DNA of 64,000 nt, taken from assembly GCF_017565705.1 (NCBI RefSeq), contig NZ_JAGDYL010000018.1, positions 27,629 to 91,628 on the forward strand. The letters are read 5' to 3'. Position numbers and translations under genes: made by a program. The DNA comes from Leucobacter ruminantium (GTDB lineage Bacteria > Actinomycetota > Actinomycetes > Actinomycetales > Microbacteriaceae). Below, piece after piece: positions 26,587-35,247 of the stretch (positions within the stretch are counted from its first letter, which is position 1; the number at the start of each line of letters is the position of its first letter). Under the pieces are notes generated by a model, which ran no database searches, was not told the origin of the DNA, and was given only the letters and a program-made list of their open reading frames with translations.

Positions 26587-27311
26587 GGCTCCTCCTTCGT
26601 CGCGGCCAACGCCGCCAGGTCCTCGGTCGCCGAGACGAGCGCGTCGAACAGCGCCAGCCGCTCGGGCATGCGCTCGCGCACGGCGTCTCGCTGCCGCTGC
26701 ACCGTCGCCGCGTCGCCCCGCGCGACGGGGCCGGTGAGGGCATCGGCCGCACCGAGCTCGGCCCAGTTCTGCACGGCGGCGCGCACGAGCGGCACGAGCG
26801 CGCGGCGCGGCACGCCGGCCGTCCCCGCGAGATCGGCCGCGAACCCCTCGACGGTCACGAGGAAGTTCGACGCGATCGAGGCCGCCGCGTGATAGGCGGC
26901 ACGGTCGCGACCCGCGACCCTGAACGCCTCGAGTCCGAGCAGCTCGGCGAGCCGCTCCGCGAGGGCGAGGGATCGCGGCGTCGTGCCGTCGACGGCCGCC
27001 GATGCGCCTTCGAAGCGCGCGCCGGGCCCGACCACGGTCAGCAGCGGGTGCAGCGAGAAGGCCTCGTGGGGTGCGAGCGCGTCGAGGCCGGTCGCGCCCG
27101 AGCAGTGCCCGACGAGCGGGCCGGGGCGGATCCCTCGCGCAGCCTTCGCGATCTCGGCGTCGGGAACCGCGAGCAGCACCGCGTCGCTGCCGGCTCCGTC
27201 GGTGCCGCGTCCACCGAGGGGCAGCAGCTCGACCTCACCCGCCGGCCCGCCGGCGAGCGCGGCCTCGAGCGCGGTCGCCATACGCCCGCGGCCCACGATC
27301 TGAATCCTCAT
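26583..27311 (-). CDS. panG: Rossmann/DUF2520 oxidoreductase, probable PanG-type ketopantoate reductase
   Basis: A 242-residue NAD(P)-binding protein. IQIVGRGRMATALEAALAGG is the dinucleotide fold, AVPDAEIAKAARGI follows, and GHCSGATGLDALAPHEAFSL starts the DUF2520 helical domain. PanG, an alternative ketopantoate reductase found in Francisella and some Firmicutes, belongs to this family. Being the first gene of a coupled operon with panC and panB is good context for filling the missing step (ketopantoate to pantoate) in place of PanE. The function is inferred from context. The family also contains proteins of unknown function. Confidence 0.78.
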   Translation of the reverse strand: MRIQIVGRGRMATALEAALAGGPAGEVELLPLGGRGTDGAGSDAVLLAVPDAEIAKAARGIRPGPLVGHCSGATGLDALAPHEAFSLHPLLTVVGPGARFEGASAAVDGTTPRSLALAERLAELLGLEAFRVAGRDRAAYHAAASIASNFLVTVEGFAADLAGTAGVPRRALVPLVRAAVQNWAELGAADALTGPVARGDAATVQRQRDAVRERMPERLALFDALVSATEDLAALAATKEEP

Positions 27312-27363
27312 ACGCGAAGCTCCCGATCCCTCGCGATCTCGTCACACGCGATCATCGGGACCG

Positions 27364-28542
27364 CTAGATCTCCAGGCCGTACAGGTTCGGCTCGGGCACG
27401 AGCACCACGCCGAACTCCTGCCGCACGCGCTGCACCACAAAACGGCCGAGCTCCGCGACCTGCGCGGCCGTGGCGCCGCCGCGGTTGGTGATCGCGAGCG
27501 TGTGCTTCGACGAGATGGCGGCGCCGGACCCCGGCAGCCGGAAACCGCGCCCGATGCCGGAGTGCTCGATGAGCCAGGCCGCTGAGAGCTTCACCTTCGG
27601 CTCGGGGGCGGGCGGCGGTACGCGCAGGGGCAGGCCTGCTGCGATCTCCTCGAGGCTCGTCACGGCCGGTGCCGGGTCGACCTGGTCCACGGGGAAGCGC
27701 GGGGCGTGCTCGGGAAGCGTGCGCGCGAAGCGCTCGCTGACGATCGGGTTCGTGAAGAAGGAGCCGGAGCTCCAGGTGTCGTGATCCGCGGGGTCGAGCA
27801 CCATGCCCTTCGAGGCCCGCAGCCGCAGCACCTCCCGGCGCACGTCCGCGAGCGGCACGCGCGCGCCGAGCTCGACGCCGAGCGCATTCGCGAGCTGCGC
27901 GTAGGCGATCGGTGCGGAGAGCACGGGCCCCTCGCCGTCGCCGTGCCTGCCGCGCCGCGATCCCTCGCCGAGCACCAGATCGATCGAGAGCACGACGCCC
28001 TCGAGGCCGCGCTTGATCGCCGAGTCGCGGTAGCTCAGCTCGAGCTCGTCCGCCGTGATCGTGCGCACCCCGCCTTCGAAGCGGTCGAGGAAGCGGATCG
28101 AGTGCAGCACGTCGGAGAGCTCGGTGCCGTAGGCGCCGATGTTCTGCACGGGGGCGGCGCCCGCGAAGCCCGGGATGCCCGAGAGCGCCTCGATGCCGGC
28201 CCAGCCGCGCTCCACGCATTCGGCCACGAGCGCGTCCCAGTCGTGGCCGGCCTGCACCCGAAGACGCACGGTGCCCGGCGCCTCCTCGCCGGTCTCGATC
28301 CGCTCGACGCCGTCGAAGTCGACGAGCAGAACCGTTCCGGGGAAGCCCTCGTCGGAGACGACGGTGTTCGAGCCCCCGCCGAGCAGCAGCCACGGCTCCT
28401 CCGCGTCCCAGAGCTCGTTCGCGCGCTCCACGAGCTCATCGGCGCTGCGCGCGACGAGCAGCCGGGCGGCGGGGCCGCCCACGCGCATCGTGGTGAGTTC
28501 GGCGAGCGGGGTCGTCGCGCTCACCTCATCGCGAGGGATCAC
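27364..28542 (-). CDS. murB: MurB, UDP-N-acetylenolpyruvoylglucosamine reductase
   Basis: Flavoenzyme that makes UDP-MurNAc for peptidoglycan. The 392-residue product starts at the GTG at 28542 (VIPRDEVSATTPLAELTTMR), overlapping the upstream stop in GTGA; a longer frame upstream would lie over the MaoC gene. FAD-binding motifs are TMRVGGPAARLLVARS and LLLGGGSNTVVSDEGFPG. The active-site region SGIPGFAGAAPVQNIGAYG carries the AAPVQNIGAYG signature, and the C-terminal lobe has GSFFTNPIVS and LAITNRGGATAAQV. Its coupling to two MaoC-type dehydratases ties cell-wall and fatty-acid synthesis. Confidence 0.96.
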   Translation of the reverse strand: MIPRDEVSATTPLAELTTMRVGGPAARLLVARSADELVERANELWDAEEPWLLLGGGSNTVVSDEGFPGTVLLVDFDGVERIETGEEAPGTVRLRVQAGHDWDALVAECVERGWAGIEALSGIPGFAGAAPVQNIGAYGTELSDVLHSIRFLDRFEGGVRTITADELELSYRDSAIKRGLEGVVLSIDLVLGEGSRRGRHGDGEGPVLSAPIAYAQLANALGVELGARVPLADVRREVLRLRASKGMVLDPADHDTWSSGSFFTNPIVSERFARTLPEHAPRFPVDQVDPAPAVTSLEEIAAGLPLRVPPPAPEPKVKLSAAWLIEHSGIGRGFRLPGSGAAISSKHTLAITNRGGATAAQVAELGRFVVQRVRQEFGVVLVPEPNLYGLEI

Positions 28543-28979
28543 GCGAACGCCACCGAGAGCTGGGCCTTGCCCAGCACCGTGGCGCCGTCGAAGACCACCT
28601 TCAGATCGAGACGGGCGGTGCGCTGCGCCTCGTCGAGCGCGCCGACGGTCGCGGTCACGGTGATGTCGGCTCCGTGCTCGGCGTCGACGGGGACGGGGCG
28701 GGTGAAGCGCGACTGGTAGTCGACCACGCTCCCCGCTGTGCCGAGCCAATCGGTGGCGACCGAGCCCGCGACGCCCATCGTGAGCATGCCGTGGGCGAGC
28801 ACGCCCGGCAGGCCCACCGACCGGGCCACGTCGTCGCGGTAGTGGATCGGGTTGAAGTCGCCGGAGGCGCCGGCGTAGCGCACGAGGCTGTCCCGGGTGA
28901 GGTGCAGTTCGCGCTCGGCGACCACGTCGCCGACGGTCAGCTCTGCGAAGTTCGGTGCGATGCTCATGTCTGGGCTCAT
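28539..28979 (-). CDS. MaoC-family (R)-hydroxyacyl dehydratase subunit, HadB-like
   Basis: A 146-residue hot-dog protein. The hydratase motif YAGASGDFNPIHYRDDVARS has the catalytic D and H, and LPGVLAHGMLTMGVAG follows. It would dehydrate 3-hydroxyacyl thioesters in fatty acid elongation together with the preceding gene. The start is taken at the ATG at 28979, which overlaps the upstream stop in ATGA; the ATG at 28967 (MSIAPNF) is the alternative. The stop overlaps the murB GTG. Pairing with a second MaoC protein resembles the mycobacterial HadAB arrangement. Confidence 0.88.
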   Translation of the reverse strand: MSPDMSIAPNFAELTVGDVVAERELHLTRDSLVRYAGASGDFNPIHYRDDVARSVGLPGVLAHGMLTMGVAGSVATDWLGTAGSVVDYQSRFTRPVPVDAEHGADITVTATVGALDEAQRTARLDLKVVFDGATVLGKAQLSVAFA

Positions 28980-29419
28980 TCCTCTCCGCGGACCACGAGG
29001 GTCGAGATCGCCGTCACCACGTGCTCGCCCGCCGCATCCACGATCTCGCTCGAAGCCGTGACCATGGAGTGACCGCCGAGCTGCTTCACCGCGGCGATCG
29101 TGAGGGTCGCGGTCAGCTCGTCGCCCGCGACGATCGGCCTCGAATAGGTGAAGCGCTGGTCGCCGTGCACGACGCGAGAGAAGTCGACTCCGGCCTCGGG
29201 GTCGGCGAGCAGCTGCGCGAGCGTCGCCTCCTGCACGGTCACGGCGAACGTCGGTGGCGCCACCACATCGCCGTAGCCGGCGGCGCGCGCGGCCTCGGGG
29301 TCGAGGTGGAGCGGGGACTCGCTGAACACGGCGCGAGCGAACTCTCGCACCTTCTCGCGGCCCACGAGGTACGGAGCGGTCGACGGGTACACCCGTCCCT
29401 GGATCTCTGGATTCACCAC
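28976..29419 (-). CDS. MaoC-like N-terminal dehydratase subunit, HadA-like
   Basis: A 147-residue hot-dog protein of the FAS1-type dehydratase family (VNPEIQGRVYPSTAPYLV, EFARAVFSESPLHLD, GYGDVVAPPTFAV, HGDQRFTYSRPIVAGDEL). It lacks the full catalytic D/H motif of its partner, as expected for the non-catalytic HadA-type half. The GTG at 29419 is 6 nt after a TAGACT box (29426-29431) with no ribosome site, so this gene likely opens a leaderless hadA-hadB-murB transcript, which may continue into panGCB. Confidence 0.87.
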   Translation of the reverse strand: MVNPEIQGRVYPSTAPYLVGREKVREFARAVFSESPLHLDPEAARAAGYGDVVAPPTFAVTVQEATLAQLLADPEAGVDFSRVVHGDQRFTYSRPIVAGDELTATLTIAAVKQLGGHSMVTASSEIVDAAGEHVVTAISTLVVRGEE

Positions 29420-29467
29420 GCTGACAGTCTACAGAGTGCCCCTCGGGCACGACTCCCGGTCTCCGAG

Positions 29468-30133
29468 CTAGCGCCCGAGCAACCCGCCCAGCAGATCGCC
29501 GAGACCGCCGCCCGAGCTGCCGGAGCCCGACTTCGCGGATCCCGACGTGCCGGAGCCGCCGCCCAGCAGTCCCCCGAGCAGATCGCCGAGGCCGCCGTCC
29601 GAGTTCGAACCGCTCCGCGAACCGCTCGAACCGCTACCGAGCAGCCCTCCGAGCAGGTCGCCGAGCACTCCGCCGACACCGGAGCCGGCGGTGCTCCCCG
29701 AGGCGCCCGAACCGCCGGAGCCGCCGAGGCGCCCGGCCAGGAACTGCATGATGATCGGCGCGAGGATCGGCAGCAGCTTCGGAATGAGGTCGGCGATCGT
29801 CGAATCCCCCGAGTGCGAGCCGAGGGCCTGGGCGACCTCGCCCTGCTTATCGCCCAGCACGTGCTTCACGATCTTCTGCCCGTCGTCGGTATCGATCGCC
29901 TGCAGATCGAGCCTGCCGCCGGGCTTCGCCGCGGGCTCGTGCTGCCGCGCCGCGCGGGCGAGGCGGTCGGCGCCGTCATCGTCGCTCGCGTTGACGGCCA
30001 TGCCGCCGAGCAGACCGGGCAGCGCCTGTCGCACCGCGGCCTCGACCGTGCTCTCGTCGACCCCGAATCGCTGTGCGAGGTCGCCCACGGGCACCTGCGC
30101 GAGCAGGGTATCGATCTCGTTCTTGCCGGCCAT
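29468..30133 (-). CDS. DUF937 protein with a Gly/Ser-rich repetitive C-terminus
   Basis: A 221-residue protein of unknown function. Residues 1-130 match DUF937 (IDTLLAQVPVGDLAQRFGVD, ALPGLLGGMAVNA, HVLGDKQGEVAQALG, DLIPKLLPILAPIIMQFLAG). From about residue 135 the sequence is Gly/Ser linkers carrying three copies of LGDLLGGLLG. These amphipathic repeats could self-associate or touch membranes. The start is the ATG at 30133 because GGAGG lies 6 nt before it; the ATG at 30145 overlaps that ribosome site. It is divergent from the carboxylase alpha gene. Confidence 0.85.
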   Translation of the reverse strand: MAGKNEIDTLLAQVPVGDLAQRFGVDESTVEAAVRQALPGLLGGMAVNASDDDGADRLARAARQHEPAAKPGGRLDLQAIDTDDGQKIVKHVLGDKQGEVAQALGSHSGDSTIADLIPKLLPILAPIIMQFLAGRLGGSGGSGASGSTAGSGVGGVLGDLLGGLLGSGSSGSRSGSNSDGGLGDLLGGLLGGGSGTSGSAKSGSGSSGGGLGDLLGGLLGR

Positions 30134-30322
30134 GCGAACCTCCATCGCTCGAAGCGTCCGCGCTGCGTCGTCGCGGTGCCCCCAGAGTAGCGCCCGCGTA
30201 CGACGTTCGCGGCCGCTCGCGTCTCGGGATGAAACCGGATCCCTCGCCCCTGCTGTGGCCTTCGGCAACGATCCCCCGGTAGTTTTGTGACGTATATCCA
30301 AGGCTGAGGCCCCATCCTGGAA

Positions 30323-30328
30323 TAGGCT
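30323..30328 (+). promoter_or_regulatory. -10 box (TAGGCT) of the carboxylase alpha gene
   Basis: TAGGCT lies 7 nt before the ATG at 30336. Identical sequence and spacing precede the beta subunit gene at 7504, which would suit coordinated leaderless expression of the two subunits. Confidence 0.5.
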
Positions 30329-30335
30329 GTAATCC

Positions 30336-32102
30336 ATGTCGCGCATTCGTAAAGTGCTCATCGCCAACCGCGGTGAAATCGCCGTCCGCATCATCCGCGC
30401 CGCCGCAGACAGCGGCATCGCCTCAGTCGCCGTCTACGCAGACCAGGATCGGGACGCCATGCACGCCCGGCTGGCCGACGAGGCGTACGCCCTGAACGGG
30501 TCGACGAGCGCCGAGACCTACCTCGTGGTCGACAAGATCCTCGCCGTCGCGCGCCGCGCCGGCGCCGACGCCGTGCACCCCGGCTACGGCTTCCTCGCGG
30601 AGAACGCCGACTTCGCTCGCGCCGTCATCGCGGCCGGCCTCACCTGGATCGGTCCGAGCCCCGAGGCGATCGAACGCCTGGGCGACAAGGTCTCCGCCCG
30701 CCACGTCGCCGAGAAGGTCGGTGCTCCCCTCGCCGCAGGCACGAGCGACCCGGTGAAGGACGCCGAAGAGGTGCTCGCCTTCGCAGATCAGGTCGGCCTG
30801 CCCATCGCGATCAAGGCGGCGTTCGGCGGCGGCGGCCGCGGCCTCAAGGTCGCGTACGAGCGCGACGAGGTCGCCGAACTCTTCGAGTCGGCCACGCGCG
30901 AGGCCATCGCGGCGTTCGGCCGCGGCGAGTGCTTCGTCGAGAAGTACCTCGAGAAGCCCCGTCACGTCGAGACGCAGTGCCTGGCCGACAGCCACGGCAA
31001 CGTCGTCGTCATCTCGACGCGCGACTGCTCGCTGCAGCGCCGCCATCAGAAGCTCGTGGAGGAGGCGCCCGCGCCGTTCCTCACCGACGAGCAGATCGAG
31101 CGGCTCTACTCGTCGTCGAAGGCGATCCTCAAGGAGGTCGGCTACGTCGGCGCCGGCACCTGCGAGTTCCTCGTCGCGAAGGACGGCACGGTCTCGTTCC
31201 TCGAGGTGAACACCCGCCTGCAGGTCGAGCACTGCGTCTCCGAGGAGGTCACCGGCATCGACCTCGTGCGCGAGCAGTTCCGCATCGCCGAGGGCGGCGT
31301 CATCGACTACGACGACCCCGAATCGCACGGGCACTCCTTCGAGTTCCGCCTGAACGGCGAGGATCCCGGCAACGGCTTTCTTCCCGCGCCCGGCCCCGTC
31401 GCACTCTTCAAGCCGCCGCTCGGCCCCGGCGTGCGCATCGACACCGGCGTGCAGTCGGGCGACGTCATCTCGGGCTCCTTCGACTCGATGCTCGGCAAGC
31501 TCATCGTCACCGGCGCTACCCGCGAGGACGCGCTCGAGCGTTCCCGCCGCGCTCTCGACGAGTTCGAGATCCAGGGTCTGCCCACGGTGCTTCCGTTCCA
31601 CCGCAAGATCGTGAGGGATCCCGCCTTCACCGCGCCCGATGGGCGCTTCGGCGTCTACACGCTGTGGATCGAGAGCGAATTCGACAACGACATCGAGCCG
31701 TGGGAGGGCGAGGTGCCCCCGATCGCGCAGGATCCGAAGCGCCAGACCGTCGTGGTCGAGGTCGACGGCCGCCGCATCGAGGTCGTCATGCCCGCCACGC
31801 TCGTGCCGCTCGTGGACCAGGAGGTCACCCGCGGGCCGGCCCCGAAGCGCGCGAAGGGCGCCGGCGTGGCCTCGGCCACCGGCGACTCCGTCGCGGCTCC
31901 CATGCAGGCCACGGTCGTGAAGCTCGCGGTCGAGGAGGGCCAGGAGGTCAAGGAGGGCGAGCTCGTGGTCGTGCTCGAGGCCATGAAGATGGAGCAGTCG
32001 ATCTACGCGCACCGCGACGGCGTCGTGAAGGGCATCGACGCCCCGATCGGCCAGACCGTGCCGAGCGGGCACCTGCTGCTCAGCATCGTCGACCCCGAGT
32101 AG
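30336..32102 (+). CDS. accA3: Acyl-CoA carboxylase alpha subunit (biotin carboxylase + BCCP)
   Basis: A 588-residue two-domain subunit. The biotin carboxylase part shows [29 protein letters not shown], the ATP-grasp loop [37 protein letters not shown] and [12 protein letters not shown]. The C-terminal carrier domain has the biotin site EAMKMEQ near residue 550, in [20 protein letters not shown]. It charges biotin with CO2 for the beta subunit (7517), and BirA (6558) supplies the biotin. It is monocistronic in appearance, followed by a 77-bp palindromic element. Confidence 0.96.
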   Translation: MSRIRKVLIANRGEIAVRIIRAAADSGIASVAVYADQDRDAMHARLADEAYALNGSTSAETYLVVDKILAVARRAGADAVHPGYGFLAENADFARAVIAAGLTWIGPSPEAIERLGDKVSARHVAEKVGAPLAAGTSDPVKDAEEVLAFADQVGLPIAIKAAFGGGGRGLKVAYERDEVAELFESATREAIAAFGRGECFVEKYLEKPRHVETQCLADSHGNVVVISTRDCSLQRRHQKLVEEAPAPFLTDEQIERLYSSSKAILKEVGYVGAGTCEFLVAKDGTVSFLEVNTRLQVEHCVSEEVTGIDLVREQFRIAEGGVIDYDDPESHGHSFEFRLNGEDPGNGFLPAPGPVALFKPPLGPGVRIDTGVQSGDVISGSFDSMLGKLIVTGATREDALERSRRALDEFEIQGLPTVLPFHRKIVRDPAFTAPDGRFGVYTLWIESEFDNDIEPWEGEVPPIAQDPKRQTVVVEVDGRRIEVVMPATLVPLVDQEVTRGPAPKRAKGAGVASATGDSVAAPMQATVVKLAVEEGQEVKEGELVVVLEAMKMEQSIYAHRDGVVKGIDAPIGQTVPSGHLLLSIVDPE

Positions 32103-32144
32103 GGGTCCGCGCCGGCCGATCCCTCGCCCCGCACGTATCGGGGT

Positions 32145-32221
32145 GAACGAACACGCCGGGGGTGAAAGGACACGCCGGGAGTGCCTCCCGGAGGCTTCTC
32201 TCACCCCCGGCGTGTTCGTTC
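32145..32221. terminator. 77-bp inverted repeat after the carboxylase alpha gene
   Basis: The arms GAACGAACACGCCGGGGGTGA (32145-32165, 21 bp) and its exact complement (32201-32221) flank a second hairpin, CCGGGAG-TGC-CTCCCGG (32175-32191). The sequence ACACGCCGGG also recurs directly inside. There is no T-run, so it may act as a Rho-type or structural terminator or be a mobile palindromic element. GAGGGATC copies lie on both sides (32118, 32257, 32261, 32279). Confidence 0.7.
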
Positions 32222-32254
32222 GCGAGGGAGCCGCGGACCCGGCGCGGCGGAGCG

Positions 32255-32286
32255 GCGAGGGATCCCTCGCGGAATAGGGATCCCTC
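32255..32286. repeat. Cluster of three GAGGGATC words upstream of the LLM gene
   Basis: GCGAGGGATCCCTCGC is a perfect 16-bp palindrome (32255-32270) made of two overlapping words. A third follows 11 bp later (32279-32286). The cluster ends 20 bp before the ATG at 32307, in place of a recognisable promoter or ribosome site. Confidence 0.8.
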
Positions 32287-32306
32287 GCGCACCGTTGCAC
32301 CTGCAC

Positions 32307-33296
32307 ATGACCGCCTCCCCGCTGCCCAAGCTCTCCATCCTCGACCTCGCCACCGTGGAAGCCGGAGGCACGATCCGCGAGGCTTTCGACCACTCCCTCG
32401 AGGTCGCCCGCCTCGCCGAGCGCGGCGGCTACGAGCGCATCTGGTACGCCGAGCACCACAACATGCCGACGATCGCGTCGAGCGCGACGGCCGTGCTCAT
32501 CGCCCACATCGCTGCCAACACCGAGAGCATCGGTCTGGGCGCCGGCGGCGTGATGCTGCCGAACCACTCGCCGCTCGTGATCGCGGAGCAGTTCGGCACG
32601 CTCGCCGAGCTGCACCCGGGGCGCATCCACCTGGGCCTCGGGCGCGCACCCGGCACCGACGGCGCGACCTTCCGGGCGCTGCGGCGCACCCACGAGGCCG
32701 CTGAGCGCTTCCCGAGCGACGTCATGGAACTGCAGCGTTACCTCTCCGACGAGCTGCCGCGCACGGCCGTCAACGCCTACCCGGGGCACGGCACCCGCGT
32801 GCCCCTCACGATCCTCGGCTCCAGCCTCTTCGGCGCATCGCTCGCCGCGCAGCTCGGCCTCCCGTACTCGTTCGCCTCGCACTTCGCGCCGCAGCAGCTG
32901 ACGGCGGCCGTCTCGCACTACCGGGCGCACTACGTGCCGAGCGAGGCCCACCCGCAGCCCTACGTCAGTGCCGGCGTCAACGTCGTCGCCGCCGAGACGG
33001 ACGAGGCTGCCGAAGCGCTCTTCGCGCGCGCCGAGCTCGCCCGCGTGCGCGCCTTCCTCTCGCGCGGGCGAGAGCGCGAGCTCACCGAGGCCGAGGCGGC
33101 GCAGCTCATGGACAGCCCGGCCGGGCTCGAGATCCGCGGCATGCTGCGCTATACCGCGATCGGCGGTCCCGAGCGGGTGCGCGCGGAACTCGCGGCGTTC
33201 GCGAAGCACGCCGACGCCGACGAGCTCGTCACCGTGCACGCGGCTCCCACTCGGGCGGAGCAGCTCGAGTCGGTGCGGCTCACCGTCGCGGGCTGA
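32307..33296 (+). CDS. LLM-class flavin-dependent oxidoreductase
   Basis: A 329-residue luciferase-like TIM-barrel flavoprotein. Landmarks are [39 protein letters not shown], the [20 protein letters not shown] stretch and [13 protein letters not shown]. This matches the group-1 MsnO8-like branch, FMN-dependent monooxygenases of unknown substrate. The start is the ATG at 32307 ([14 protein letters not shown]). The longer frame upstream reads through the palindromic repeats and is rejected. It is convergent with the FHA gene. Confidence 0.9.
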   Translation: MTASPLPKLSILDLATVEAGGTIREAFDHSLEVARLAERGGYERIWYAEHHNMPTIASSATAVLIAHIAANTESIGLGAGGVMLPNHSPLVIAEQFGTLAELHPGRIHLGLGRAPGTDGATFRALRRTHEAAERFPSDVMELQRYLSDELPRTAVNAYPGHGTRVPLTILGSSLFGASLAAQLGLPYSFASHFAPQQLTAAVSHYRAHYVPSEAHPQPYVSAGVNVVAAETDEAAEALFARAELARVRAFLSRGRERELTEAEAAQLMDSPAGLEIRGMLRYTAIGGPERVRAELAAFAKHADADELVTVHAAPTRAEQLESVRLTVAG

Positions 33297-33321
33297 GGCG
33301 CTCCGACGCGCGCTCCCTCAT

Positions 33322-33385
33322 TCGGTTCAGGCAGCCCATTCGGATGGGATCGGGGCGACCGGTCCGAATGAGCTGCCTGATCCGA
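33322..33385. terminator. Inverted repeat between convergent LLM and FHA genes
   Basis: The left arm 33322-33344 and right arm 33363-33385 match in 21 of 23 positions when paired (core CAGGCAGC/GCTGCCTG and CATTCGGA/TCCGAATG), with an 18-base loop. The placement, 26 bp after the LLM stop and 61 bp from the FHA stop, fits a bidirectional terminator. A GCGAGGGATC copy follows directly (33386). Confidence 0.65.
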
Positions 33386-33445
33386 GCGAGGGATCCAGGC
33401 CGGGGCGGGTGCAGCACGCCCTCACGAGGGCGCGCGCCCGCGCCC

Positions 33446-35158
33446 CTACTTGATCTCGCGGAGCGAGACCTCGAGCGTGCCGATCACGAGCCGCTCGGAG
33501 ACGGCCACCTCGCGGCCGGCCTCGATGACCCGCAGCGGCTCGTCGCCATCGGCGACCGAGACGCCGTTCGTCGACTGCAGATCCTCGACCGTCCACTGGT
33601 CGCCGATGCGGCGCATGCGCAGGTGCGTCTTCGAGAGGGTGCGCGTGGGGTCGATGATCTTCAGCACGGACGCGCCGTCGGGTGCGTCGGGCTTGCGGCC
33701 GACCACGACGTCGTCGCCGACGAGCTCGTGCACCTCTCCGCCCGGCAGTTCGAGGCCCCAGCGCTTGCGGCGGGGAACGACGACCGTGCGGTCATCCTCA
33801 TCGTCGTCGACGGGTGCCGCCGCGCGGGGCGCGACCGGAGTGCCGGCAGCGGCTGCGGCATCCACCCCGGCAGCCGCCCCGGCAGCCGAGGAAGCGAGAG
33901 CATCGGGCGAGGCCGGAGCAACGGGCGCGGAAGCGGTGTCGGACCGGCTGTCTGAGAAGATCGACGCCTCGGGCTCGTCGGCGTGCCCCGCGTCGGCCGG
34001 GGCAGAGGAGCTCGCCGACCCGGGCGAGGGAGTCTCCGACGGTGCCGCGACCGCCTCCGCAGCAGACGACGAGGGGGTCTGCGCTGAGACGGCCGGTGCG
34101 GGCGCCTCGGTCGCCGGCGCATCGGCCGCGGGGGCGGCGGTCGGCATTGACGGTCGCTCTGCGCCCCTCGACTCGGGCCGGGGTGCGCTCGACTCCTCGG
34201 GTCCGGGCCACGAGAAGGGACGCTGGGGCTCGACGTGGCCGAGCGGCGTCTCGGGCTGCGGGCCCGCGCCCTGGGCCGCAAGACGCTCGAACGCGTCCTC
34301 CGTGGTGTTGCTGAATCCCCACGGCGACTGCGACCCAGCACCCTGCTGAGGCGCGTGCTGCTGAGGCCCACCCTGCTGATGCATCTGCTGCTGGGCCTGC
34401 TGGGGGGCCTGCTGCGCGGGCGACTGAGACTGGGCCTGCTGCACCATCCCGGGGGCGGGCGGAACCGGAGCGATGCGCTGCTGCGACGCGGCCGGCGCCG
34501 CAGCCTGGGCGGGGGGAGCCGCCGGCACGGAGGGGACCTGCGGGACGGACGGGGCCTGAGGGGCGGCCGGCGCCTGCGAGTACGGCGCCTGATGCGCCAC
34601 GGGTTGCGGCGCCACCGGCTGCGACGCCACCGGCTGCGACGCGGCGAAGCCGGGAACCGCCTGCGCGGGCACCGGCGGCATCTCGTACCCGTATCCGGGC
34701 GCGGCCTGCTGCTGCGCCGCGGGGGCGTAGCCGGGCGGGGCGTACGCCTGAGGCGACGCGGAGCGGACGGGGCCGTTGCCGGTCTCGTCGATGTGCGTGG
34801 CGAGCAGCATGGCCCACAGCGGCGGGATGAAGGCGCCGAGCACCGTGAACCCGCCGCCCTTGCCGTATTCGGTGTTGAGACGGTGGATCGCGATGACCGA
34901 GACGACGAGCACGACGATGCTCAAGCCCGGCACGAAGCCGAGCAGCACCATCCAGCCGGGCAGGCCGGCGCGACCGATGAGCTGCCACTGGTTCCAGACG
35001 GGGATCCAGCCGTGGGACGAGGGCAGGTCGATGCGCGGGAAGAGCTTCGAGAGCGCCCACAGGTACCACACGTAGAAGGCGATCCCGACGATCGACCAGA
35101 TCCCGAAGATCATCACGATGGTGGAGGGGTCCATGCCCGATGCCGGAGTCCCGTTCAT
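33446..35158 (-). CDS. Membrane protein with Pro/Gln-rich linker and C-terminal FHA domain
   Basis: A 570-residue protein, last in the signalling operon. The N-terminus has three hydrophobic segments (about 12-36, 68-91, 104-123) around NQWQLIGRAGLPGW, like DUF5684 membrane domains. Residues 130-440 are Pro/Gln/Ala-rich and disordered. The FHA domain is about 475-565, with phosphothreonine-binding residues in VGRKPD (486-491), SKTH (509-512) and STNG (529-532). Just before it is DDEDDRTVVVPRRK (Thr458), similar to the repeats of the neighbouring tail-anchored protein. In GarA-type proteins such a threonine, once phosphorylated, binds the protein's own FHA domain. It lies 89 nt after the repeat gene. 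Confidence 0.88.
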   Translation of the reverse strand: MNGTPASGMDPSTIVMIFGIWSIVGIAFYVWYLWALSKLFPRIDLPSSHGWIPVWNQWQLIGRAGLPGWMVLLGFVPGLSIVVLVVSVIAIHRLNTEYGKGGGFTVLGAFIPPLWAMLLATHIDETGNGPVRSASPQAYAPPGYAPAAQQQAAPGYGYEMPPVPAQAVPGFAASQPVASQPVAPQPVAHQAPYSQAPAAPQAPSVPQVPSVPAAPPAQAAAPAASQQRIAPVPPAPGMVQQAQSQSPAQQAPQQAQQQMHQQGGPQQHAPQQGAGSQSPWGFSNTTEDAFERLAAQGAGPQPETPLGHVEPQRPFSWPGPEESSAPRPESRGAERPSMPTAAPAADAPATEAPAPAVSAQTPSSSAAEAVAAPSETPSPGSASSSAPADAGHADEPEASIFSDSRSDTASAPVAPASPDALASSAAGAAAGVDAAAAAGTPVAPRAAAPVDDDEDDRTVVVPRRKRWGLELPGGEVHELVGDDVVVGRKPDAPDGASVLKIIDPTRTLSKTHLRMRRIGDQWTVEDLQSTNGVSVADGDEPLRVIEAGREVAVSERLVIGTLEVSLREIK

Positions 35159-35247
35159 ATTCTCTGTTCCTCTGCTTATGCGAACGCCGCTGTTTCAGCT
35201 CTACAACTCTGCCATGAATTCCGGCGTCGGCCCAGCCGGAGCAGTCA

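Noticed and set aside
30423..33239. 938-codon minus-strand frame opposite accA3 and the LLM gene
   Set aside because: It spans two well-supported plus-strand genes and their intergenic palindromes, and the product looks like an antisense shadow.
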